Positions 48,219 through 58,424 of a stretch of 64,000 nucleotides of DNA are shown piece by piece. Source of the stretch: Apostichopus japonicus (Eukaryota > Echinodermata > Holothuroidea > Aspidochirotida > Stichopodidae); NCBI RefSeq assembly GCF_037975245.1, contig NC_092563.1:15324094-15388093 (forward strand), read 5' to 3'. The notes under the pieces were generated by a model, which saw only the letters and a program-made list of their open reading frames with translations, had not been told where the DNA came from and ran no database searches. Position 1 is the first letter of the stretch, and every line of letters starts with the position of its first letter. The position numbers were made by a program, and so were the translations under genes.

Positions 48219-50314
48219 GTGCTCGGTTTCGATATACCTGATATCGGAAATATCTGCTATTTTTCATTTCCTTCAACCAAGTTTCATAATAGCCATTAAA
48301 AGAGGTTGCAATATTTCTACACCAATAAATTAACTGTGTCGGAATTTTCGAAAATTTCCTCACCAACATTAATTCTTCATCATACTTTCCTCTACTCATG
48401 CAATTTTGACCTGTATATTAGGGGTTCAAGGAGTTTTTCTATATTGGTTGTCCTTAGATTGAATTTTGTGCAACATTATGGGTATGTTTTCAAGTGATTT
48501 TTATTCACGAGAAATGTGAATTTTCAAATTCTCAACAAATAATGGGCTTAAAACCTTCAAAAGTGGGGCTTTCGGATATTGTGGGCCGTGACGTAGAATC
48601 ACCTACAAAAGCAATCATCCATAGGACATGCAATGAGGTCGAACATAATGTGTGACTGGTGACAATCTTCAAAACGGTTATGGATGGAAAAAACTTTTGG
48701 GAAATACTTGGTTCTCAGGCAAAAGTGTACATCTGGTTGGTCATTTTCAAGCCCGAGAAGTGCTATTTCCGGTGATCTGGGGGGTATCAAAACCAGAAAT
48801 TTTCTTGTACGCTCCGCGCCAACCGATGGTGGCGCTCCGCTTAGATAGTAATTCGCGCCCCCGGGTTAGAAAATCCTGGATACGCGCCTGCGTTTGGTAT
48901 TATATATGCAGAAAGGGGCTCGATACATCTGACGCCTTATGATATAATTTTTGCTGAATAGTTAGTGCTTCAATGTTAAATGAATTTGCTCCACAACGCA
49001 GGATGCCCATATATAGTACACTAAATTACAATAAAGAAACTGGCCGCTTGCTTTCAGCAAATGAAGCCTAATTTATCAGTATATGTTCGTATTATTATTC
49101 AGACCCAAAACTGAACGAAAGTAGTTGAAACCTGCAGTATGTAGACATATAAATTATTTAAAATGACAAAGCGGGGCTTCTTTTTTGTTACGTAATAATT
49201 ATAATAATGACATTTTCTTCAAACCGATTCTTCTCTATATGAATATAAAGTATGTAAATACTTGATGTATAAACCTACAAGGTTACGGTAAGGATGGTAA
49301 AAATTTATTTCTTTTTCCCCGATTCAGGCCTCGTTGATGAAATGGAAAGCTTCAATTTTATGAAATTTCTTATTTTGCGCTGTAAAAATAATACTTGATC
49401 GTATTGTTTTCACGTTCCTAACAGCCTAATTGATGACAAGGTAGACAAAACAACTATGCAAGCAATTAATTTTAATATTTTAAATTAGTTAGCCTGATTT
49501 AATTAAAGGAAAATAGACATGATACATTTCACATTTTGATCACGTAAATGCCAATGGATGTTTTGAGTTCGCAATCTGCAGTTGCCGCGTTCCTCGTAAA
49601 AGACACCAATATATAAACAATGAAACAAACCAAAAGAACAAGAACAAGCACAGCACGAACGACTTAACAAGAAGACATTAAAGGAAAACGTAAAACGTAT
49701 AGTTAATAATACATGAACAAGGATAACAAATGACAAGGTGAACTATCATTAACTATTATGGCATATATAGGACACCGTAGAAACTTGTTCGTTTGTGTAT
49801 ACGTGTGAGATGGACTTGTGGGGTTCTGTTTGCCAATATTTGAACCTAATGTTATCTTCGATCATTCACTGTGAACTAGAGAGCCTAACGTGAAAATATA
49901 CGGGAAATAAAACGCCCGATTTATGTTAAATACTATTGCATTTATAAATGGAACACCACTAAATAGCCATTAAATGATCACATTAATACATTAGTATTGA
50001 AAACCTAAGATAAAACAGGAAGAAACATTGCCATGAAAATTAAATAAGAGAAGAAAAAACGATGTCTGTACGGATGCTAAATATGTCCATACTAATATAC
50101 GTATTTAGCGACTATCTGTTTTATGTAAGGGACCTGTGCGTTTGTTTGTTTGGTTGACGGATATCCCCAAATTAGTAAACGGAATTGGACAAAATTTTGG
50201 GACATGCGTTTGTTACGTTACAAAGATGTTTATAAAACAGGATGATGGTTTGGTTGAAAAGTGATGGCAGTGAAGGAGGGGGATGGGCAGGGGCTTTTAC
50301 ATATTCTCAAAGTT

Positions 50315-50860
50315 CAGTGCTCAAAACCCTATTGCTGAACTAGAGACAAAGTTGGTAATTGTAGTACCAAGCATATATTGTGTAAAGCAGGAATAAAGAA
50401 GTGTGTCTGACGTCTGATGGAGGGGAGGGGGGGGGGTTGAGGAGGAGCGGGACATTTCCGTTATAAGGATAGTAAATCTATCCGATCATTTTAACGAATT
50501 TTTATCAAACTGCTCTGTGCACTTACGGATTTTCACGAAGCAAAAATCAATAAATCTGTCGTCATCATTATCCTCACCTTGTCGGTCTCAAAATTGGATC
50601 CGAATTCCACGTGATCTAACATCCATGAAAATATATGCATGGTGCGCTCTAATGTGCCATAAGTCATGAAAATCGACATAATGTCGACTTAAATTGACAT
50701 ATGTCGGTTTCATTGAACGTACAGTGTCACATGTAGTTTTTTTTTTGCATTCAGTGCTCAAAGCCTATTGCTGAACTAAAGACAAAGTTGATCATTGTAG
50801 TACCTATTAAGGGAAGCAAATATTGTGTAAAGAAGGAATAAAGGAGTGTGTTTGAGTGGT
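50315..50860. repeat. Direct duplication at the outer edge of the right arm
   Basis: The segment 'cagtgctcaaa' through 'attgctgaactagagacaaa' and 'aggaataaagaagtgtgt' (50,315-50,412) recurs at 50,752-50,860 in the same orientation, with small differences and a G run after it. The left arm has only one counterpart (about 33,115-33,195, inverted). Confidence 0.75.
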
Positions 50861-51543
50861 TGTATGGGGGGGGGGGGGTGATGATAGGGGGACCTGCACT
50901 CTACTTTTCAAGATAATGTTACGTGGAAGATTACGGGTAGGCTACATAATTATGTTGAGGCAGAAGGTAGGTACGTTGCTCATTAATTCCCAAACCAGAC
51001 AGGTTATGTTTCTTTTTTAAATATTAACTTTGTAATTCTACTTTTGATTTTATCATTTTGGTCTCATTTAACTGTATGATCTCTACTTTTGTATCGTTTA
51101 GGGAGAAAAAACCTCCGTGAACTGTATTGTAGTTAATAGTAGTTAGTACTAGCATCTAGCATTACTATCTATGCATGTCCACTATATCAATCCGTATGTA
51201 GCACAGTATACGCGTCCCCTCCCCCCCCCCCCCCCAACACACACACACTCACACCACTCCCCCTCGACGGATCAATATTATGACATGTTTGTTAAATAAT
51301 AAGTATGTATTATTTTAACTAAAATGTATTAAATTCAAATGTTCCTAATGGCCCATTCCCCAAGACCCCATACCACAAGCCGGAAGTCCATAACTTCAAC
51401 AAACCTATTCCTCCCTAAAGTATACCCCTAAATAAAAACTTGCCCCGGCATGTACACCATAACTTTAAGCCAATGTGATATTTCAAGCAAATGTTAATCG
51501 TGGTGTAATTTGGGTGCTTTTTCCTTTCATGTCCTCCTTGTCC

Positions 51544-51705
51544 ATGAACCACTTGGTTGAGATTGCGAACACCACACAGGGAGGTGTGATACTTGGGATC
51601 ACGATGGTGCTAATCGGTTGCTTCGCAACGTCTAAATATCTATACTGGCAATCTGATAGAGCGCCATCACCTCTGTCAAAGTTTCACGCGAGATTCTGCC
51701 GACAA
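51544..51705 (+). CDS. Orphan 5' coding exon with a membrane segment
   Basis: An ATG at 51,544 opens 54 codons ending in phase 0 at a consensus donor (CAA|GTGAGA). It has a hydrophobic stretch 'GVILGITMVLIGCFA' at residues 14-28, then 'SKYLYWQSDRAPSPLSKFHA'. This looks like a signal-anchor followed by a juxtamembrane segment, as in single-pass enzymes such as ABHD1/2/3-type hydrolases, but I do not recognise it with confidence. An ATG five codons upstream (51,529) is also in frame. No continuing exon was found in the remaining 12 kb; if the gene is real, a long intron fills most of the right end of the window. Confidence 0.35.
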
Positions 51706-52451
51706 GTGAGATACTATTACTAGGTGTGGAGACTTTGGTCGTGTTTTAAGGCTATTTCTAGTATATCAACTTCCTTCCACTGACTAATGGATGTTATTAT
51801 GTTTCATGTGACACTAGCGAACATAGTCCAAACGGTGGTAATACAGAAAATGTGCACCAGTAAGCTTTGCTTTTTCGTTGTCCGTCCTACAAAACAATTG
51901 GCAAAGTCTCGTTAAGCCATAGAATATTTTACTCGGCCTAGCCTCTAGGCATTATGCATATCGTAAGCATTCCACAGATCTGAAGTAAAGCCTTACAAGT
52001 TACATTTAAACATTGTCCATAGCCAGATACAATAGGGCCTAGGCCTACAGTTAGGGCTTGGTCTTTGTGTAAGTAGCCTATAGCTGTGACACTATTAAGT
52101 ATTAATTATTACTTCTAATACTTAAACAGACTGACAGTGGCACAAGCACAGAACTAGTAACAGTTAGGCCTGACAGGGTTAAAATAAGAGATAAGCCTAT
52201 CGTCTGGTTCTAATATGTTACAAATATCACAATAGGCTTAGCATAATGCTAGCCAGGCCAAAGATACATCAATGTAGGCTTCATTAGCCTAAGGTAGCTT
52301 TTTCATCAGCTGGGCCTACAAATGATATCCCAAACTAAAATTCTTTGATTTCTTTGGTGAGTGCAGTACTTGAAAGTGTGAATTCTCTCTGAATTATCTA
52401 CTGATAAAAACTAACTTTTGGCAAGTTTGTAATAAAATATCTTGACTAAGC

Positions 52452-52752
52452 CCAACTATTTACAAAGTGGCTATTCTTACGACTGTTCGTAAGAATAATT
52501 TCCGACTACGCATGCACAGTTGCTATTTTTATGACAGGAGAACTATTTTTTACGACCAGGATTAACAATAATTTCGGGTTAGGGTTAGTGTTAGGATTGG
52601 GGTTTAGGGTTAAAGTTAGGGTTAGGGTTACCCCTACTACATGCGCAGTTGCTTTATTTACTTTACTGCGCTTGAATTCGCCTTTTGTCATAAGAATAGT
52701 TTATAAATAATTGTTACGACTAGTCGTAAGAATAGCCACGGCCAACTATTTA
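52452..52752. mobile_element. MITE carrying telomere-like TTAGGG repeats
   Basis: The element is about 52,463-52,741. 'GTGGCTATTCTTACGAC' on the left and 'GTCGTAAGAATAGCCAC' on the right are perfect 17-bp inverted repeats. The direct repeat CCAACTATTTA flanks it (52,452-52,462 and 52,742-52,752). The middle (52,575-52,632) holds imperfect GGGTTA/TTAGGG repeats. The left terminus is itself a small hairpin (cttacgactgttcgtaag). Confidence 0.8.
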
Positions 52753-54661
52753 ATTGATTGCAAGTTTAACCTCTGTGTATTCAGCCAACTTCCAAGTGAC
52801 GAAGCTTTCTAAAATCTGACATGGGTAAATCAATTGGAAATTTTTAAGGATCCATATTACACAGGCCTATAGGAGTCAGATAATCTGCAGTCTTAGCTAT
52901 TTCTCTACAACTATAGATATTGAACAGGTATACATGTATCAGAGTAGTCTTACAGTACAAGCAATGGACAAGCTTGCTAGAATCCACTCCCTTTCATAAT
53001 CACAAAAAATACAGAATATCTATACAGCAATTTTGTAAGGGTCTGTCTCAATTCAACAAACCTGAGAATCTGTCCATTACTGGTAACAGTTGGCATTCAT
53101 CTCATGTGAAAATTTTCACATTTGCATTAACATCATTTTTTGGCTGTTTCTTTTGTTGGTGTGTATCATTACCTTCAGTAATACTTTCTTTGATAATTCT
53201 GTAATAATTTTTTTAAATAAGTGAACAAGTATATCGACCGTCAATGGAGGAGGGGGGTGGGGGGTTGGGAGAGAGACAAAACAGTATAGTCTGTCCATCC
53301 TTGGGATGAAAAAAAGAATTCTGCCTGACATCAGTTTAAAGTTTTGCAAAATATTGTACAAATGTTTTTAAGTATTTAATTTCTTTTTCTCTTTGCTTAA
53401 AGTTCTCTTTTTTCTTCTAAGTTATATAATAATGCCATCATCAGTTTTGGTGTTTGTATATTTCATAAAATGTTATCAGTCTCTAACAGCTCTATAGAAT
53501 GAGGATATAAAAAGAGAATAAAAGTATGAAAGATCTACAAAATCATTCTCGAAAAAAAAAACTAGACAAATTTGAAAAGAAAAACTCTGATCATGATAAA
53601 TATCAGTAAAGAACAAGCAAGTTTTCATCATTCCTCAAAAGAGTCAACACTGGAGAAATTGGGAGGATCTTAATAGATCAATCCCTTCTAGAGAAATGAA
53701 TTGAGATTACCAGCCTGATGATGTTTACTGCCAACGCCGTATTTCCTTTAGAATTAGGGAAAAGATACTGCTTGTTATTACAGATTTATCAAAATAAATA
53801 TGAAAAATTATTTGGCATGTAGAGAAAATTCAAGTTTTTGCCGACTGCAACGTATATTTGTATATCATAACATTCTGTGATTACGGCAGTGTTTTACTGA
53901 ATCCAAATTGTCAAGTTTGTCAAACAATTTATACTATAAGCAGTTACCAGTCATTAGACATTCTTTTTTTACCATCCATTCTGAAATGCAATCCTGGATT
54001 ATGTGAATTGAAGTACATTAGATACTTTCCTACAAACACTATGGCAAGTCTCCTCGGACTCCGACATGAAAGTTCAAGAGTGTATATACGAGCAGCGAGC
54101 GGAAGGAACGGTTCCTTGTTTTTCCTTTTTTTCTTGTTTTGCAGAAATCAAGTTCACATTTGTGGTGGTCGTTGCACTGAGAGGGAGAGAGTGGATGTTA
54201 TGGATTTAAGATTGTTTGTCAAGTATAAAGTATTGGATCATTATAGAGATATAAAAACAGGTCAGTGGATCTGATTAAATTGTCACCTGGACCAATCCTT
54301 CTCTGTCCGTCAAAAAGTCTTTGAACCGGGGAGAATCACCATGTTGCAATCGTCCGCGGTAGTCGTCATCGTTGTAAGTTCATCATTTATCTCACATCCT
54401 GAGCAGGCACGGTATAAAACACTTTGTGTTTTTATGTCAACACTCTAGGTCAAAAATGTTGTAACATCTTTTTAAGAGGAAATCTTTAAGAAAATACTTG
54501 AAGAAAAGAACGTTTCTGTCCATTATCAGCAAAATTTAGTACCTTAAACAAAAAAATCAGTGTATAGTTTGGACTGGGATTAACAACGGAACAGAATCTG
54601 CTTGATAATGAAATATTTTATCATGGCTGTAAATTTTGAAAGAGCAATGAAAAAATAATTG

Positions 54662-54733
54662 GCTATAATGGGACTTGAATTAATAACCTCAGTAGCACAA
54701 GTCTGGTGCTCAACCAACTGAGCAATGGAGTAC
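54662..54733 (-). mobile_element. tRNA-like sequence or SINE head
   Basis: On the minus strand 'TTGCTCAGTTGGTTGAGC' resembles the A box and D-loop of a tRNA, and 'ATTCAAGTCCC' (around 54,670-54,680) a B box, with tRNA-like spacing. Acceptor-stem pairing is poor, so a tRNA-derived SINE or decayed tRNA is likelier than an active tRNA gene. Confidence 0.5.
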
Positions 54734-56431
54734 TGTGATTAGTGACTAAGAAAATCATTGTATAGGGATCGCGACACACTAAGCACTGGAGAAAATCAGT
54801 TGGCTTTCTAAGGACTTATATTCCTGAAATGAATGTTTCTAATCATGTTCTAACCAGTTATTTCTCATTCTTACTTTTATATTCTTTTATTTCCCTTTGT
54901 GTTTTTCGTTGTTAATCTGCTTGATACTGTGAATCTTTGTGAATCAAATTTTTTTTAAATTCCTGCCCAAATTTTACTTCTCATCTCATCATAGAAAGCT
55001 CACAAAATAAATTATCCGAGTAAATAGCGTTTAGAGATATTACAGGTTTTGACTTAATGGATTCTCATGGCTGAAAGCTATGCTATGAGCAGGGCTGACA
55101 AAGTTGAGGTGAAAATGATGTTGGGGTGGGGGGTATAGCCCTGGTCCCTAAGCCAAAGTAGGGGACCCAGGGAACACAAGATAAGAAATAACAAATTCTT
55201 ATTTTGATTGTTTTGTCTGTCTGGCTGCTACCACAACTAATCATTCTTATTTTACATTTATTATCATTTTCTATCACAATGGTTTCCTTTATTTTAATTC
55301 TTTCTTTCTTTCTTTTTTGATTTCTTTTTTTCTTTATTCTAGTCTTGCTTTATTCAATAAATAATTTCTTAGGATATACACATGTATGTCGTATCTGTCA
55401 AGGATGTTATGTAGTGTGGTTCAAGTAATATCAACTTACTTGTTACCAGTACTTCTAATCTTAAAAAATAATGGGAAATATTGTTATGTACTGTAGTGTG
55501 GTTCAAGTACTATCCACTTATTATGTTCTAAGTAAACACAAAATTTTTTAAATTGCTAACACCGCAAAAGTCAATATATATTTTTGAAATAATTATGCCC
55601 GCCCTTTATGCGCTGATATTCTGGGTCAAGTAGCTAAGGTAACTGACCTAGAGGGTAGATACCCCCCCCTGAGAGAATTACACACCTGTCCAAATGGTCA
55701 TTATATAGCTCTGTCCTTCCCATTACTATATTACCCTAATCATCCAGATTGGTTCAACAAGCCCAGTTTATGGGGTCGAAATGGAATTTACTAAAAATAG
55801 TTGGCATGGAATCTAGTAGTGCCTAATGATTGCCTTTGTGCACACTGCTGCCGGTCAAATCTTGATTTACATACCTGGGATTACATCTTAAAGTGACTGT
55901 TCAGTTCCGTAGCAGTAAAACAGTTTTTTGGGTACACCAAAACCACTCATGTTTTCCATTCATTTGATCAATTTTTAGGGGTTATCTTTGAGTCCTACAG
56001 TACTACAGAACTAGGGTTTTCAACCAAACAACCTTTTAAAGAATATAATTTGTCACATAGGCATTACTTAATTCAGTATTATTTTGTCAGATGCAAAGAT
56101 GCAAATTTCTCTAGCTAGTATTTTCCAGATATTTGGAAATTTACTCATTTGTAACGTCAATATTTTTTAGGAAACTTTTCAATGAGTTAAGAAGAAGAAG
56201 TTTGCAAAATTAATTCATTTCAGAGTCATGTTTACTTTATAATTAATTTTTTCCAAAAATACAAAGATAAATTTTAAGAATGAGAAAGTAGAACGAAATG
56301 AAAAATTGTGGGGTATAAATCTACATTTTCTTGTAAAAGACACCCTGACCACCGATTCATGTACTATCATTTACACAATTTGGATACAGCTCAGTTTAAA
56401 TACTTGTATAGTGTCAACCATTTGACCTTAC

Positions 56432-56800
56432 TTAAAGGGTGGAAGACTCGCGCAAAAAGAAACGTCTATTGCCAGTAATCTGACCTAGTTTCGAATGAGG
56501 TGTAACAGAAGTGTTATAGACACCACCATGGATCCCAGAAAATACGCACACAGCTTGCTACCTTCGGTAATTAGACACTAGTGTACAGTCAGTACATACA
56601 GCTGCAGTCAATACCCACAGCACAGTGTAAAAACAATACAGCGATGGACATCTCAGGTCCAGCTAAAGATAACAAGGTATCATGTTTCATTACTCTCTGC
56701 ATTTTGTAGCGACAAGCAGGAAACTTCACTTGCAAGTAACGGAAAGTTAACTTTTTCAGAGCGTGGCACGCGGTTTGGGGCGTGTCTTCAATGCCTTTAA
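56432..56800. mobile_element. TTAA-flanked MITE, copy 1
   Basis: TTAA lies at both ends (56,432 and 56,797). The inner ends AGGGTGGAAGACTCGC and the complement of 'gcgtgtcttcaatgcct' are imperfect inverted repeats of about 17 bp. TTAA targets suggest a piggyBac-type origin. The interior ('ctgacctagtttcgaatgag', 'gcacacagcttgctacc') matches copy 2 at 58,121-58,424. Copy 1 is 369 bp. Confidence 0.7.
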
Positions 56801-58120
56801 AAAGTGAGAAATCTCTTTACCAATTAATTCTGAAATTGAAAAACCAATTCAGAAAAATTGTTCCCCCACAGTTTTAATATTTTCATTCCCAAACTATTCA
56901 TCTTTCCTGGTCCAATATGGGTGTCGATGTTATTGCCTTTCTAGATTTTTTTTTTTTTGATCTTTCCTTTAGCTACTGGGATAAATCTGTCAGATTGTGG
57001 CAAAGTCAATGCAGAAATGCAACATTAAAAGTCTACGACACCTATGAACCACATTGTCCTAATCACTCTAACAGGCCTGAGAAATCATGAAAATAGCTGC
57101 AACTCCCATCAAAATCCATCAAAGATTGAAGATGTTACAAGTCTTTTCTTAATTCTAACTTTATTTATGAAGAAACATTAGCTAATTTATGCACATTGAT
57201 AATGCAAAGGGAGTGGCTGCCTAATTTTCTGGTATCAAGTGTTATTCCTTTGTTTTTAAAACCTTTGTTTCAAGGACCCTGAATACAGGTATGTGGCCTA
57301 AGGCAATTGTTTGGAAATATTTTATTGTCTTCTTTGAAAAGAGGAATGTCACATTATTCAATGATATATGTGGGCTTGTAATTAGGGATTAACTTATCAA
57401 GGGCTAAAATACAAAATTTTGATGAACATAACATTCTACGTCATAGTTTGCATGTATTTAATGGGTTTTCCAGATTTATGAAATCTTTAAATGTGTATAT
57501 CTTGGAAACAAAAAGGGGTTTTTGAAAAAATTTCCACAAAGTTTGAACGAGATTATAACACACAACAAATGTACCGAATATTGGCTAGTGTGTCCATAGT
57601 AGTTGTACAATCATATCATTCTCTGAATAGAGCAGAAATTCACCAACTGTGAAACTTGAAATTGCCCCCCCCCCCCAAAAAAAAAGGGAAAAAAAGCATC
57701 ATATTACGTTGACAGATCAACCTTATCAGAACAAAATAGTCACCAATCAAATTGGTGCAAAATTTTGATCTTACATACTGTTTTAATTCTGAAAGCAGTA
57801 TATTTAGTTGATCTCGGTGAACATTTCAGTGTTATGTATGAGAACAATTTGGAGAGTAAAGACCTCCAGGAAAGTACTTTTTGAAAACTTCTAGCACTTA
57901 TAGCGTGCTATAATTTGGGGCCTATACTGACTACCTTTAACTAAGACTTTGTACAATTTATACTTTCTTCTTGTAAAGTGATTTTTTTCCCTTTCTGAGT
58001 TAGAGATTGATTTTTGTGGTAGTGTAACATATCTGGCAAGACATAAGATGTAGTACTTATCCCATATATAGTTTTGTTTCCTCATAGGAGTGTTGAAAAG
58101 AATAAAAGTAGTAGACGGCC

Positions 58121-58424
58121 TTAAAGGGAGTGAAGATCGGCACACAAAGAAACATCTTATGCCGGTAATCTGACCTAGTTTCAAATGAGGTGTAATAGAA
58201 GTGTTAGACACCACCATCGATCACACACAGCTTGCTACCGGTCGGTACTTAGACACTAGTGTACACTCAATACATACAGCTGCGGTCAAAACCCACAGCA
58301 CAGTGTACAATCGATACAGCGATAGACATCTCAGGACAAGAAAAAAACTACACTTGCAAGCAACGGAAAGTTAACTTTTTTAGAGGGCGGCACGCGGTTT
58401 GGGGCGAGTCTTGAATGCCTTTAA
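58121..58424. mobile_element. TTAA-flanked MITE, copy 2
   Basis: It has the same family and orientation as 56,432-56,800, with TTAA at 58,121 and 58,421. It lacks about 60 bp from the middle (the 'gctaaagataacaaggtatc' part through 'gtagcgacaagc'). Similarity outside this gap is high. Confidence 0.7.

Larger units (their letters stand above)
46925..48890. mobile_element. 1,966-bp hAT-like family insertion in the right arm
   Basis: Ends are CAGGTGCGTATCCAGG and CCTGGATACGCGCCTG, imperfect inverted repeats of the same kind as the 13,295-13,586 element. The last ~150 bp ('cttgtacgctccgcgccaac') match that element's right half. Flanks are CGTTT on both sides (46,920-46,924 and 48,891-48,895), a 5-bp rather than 8-bp duplication. 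The left arm shows the uninterrupted site ('caatatctatggtatt', reverse complement of about 34,608-34,623). The interior includes purine-rich low-complexity DNA (46,975-47,100) and at least two nested repeats. Confidence 0.75.
45620..50752. repeat. Right arm of the ~18-kb inverted-repeat structure
   Basis: It is the reverse complement of 32,839-36,176, lengthened by a 1,966-bp insertion at 46,925-48,890; without the insertion the arm is about 3.2 kb. The inner end is near 45,620 and the outer end near 50,752, where 'gcattc' mirrors 'gaatgc' at 32,839. Beyond the end, 50,752-50,860 is a direct duplicate of 50,315-50,412 inside the arm. Confidence 0.85.

Noticed and set aside
53858-54274. 138-codon plus-strand frame with an acceptor at 54,144 and donor near 54,260
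   Set aside because: Splice-like signals exist, but no domain is recognisable and it does not fit the orphan exon at 51.5 kb in any clear way.
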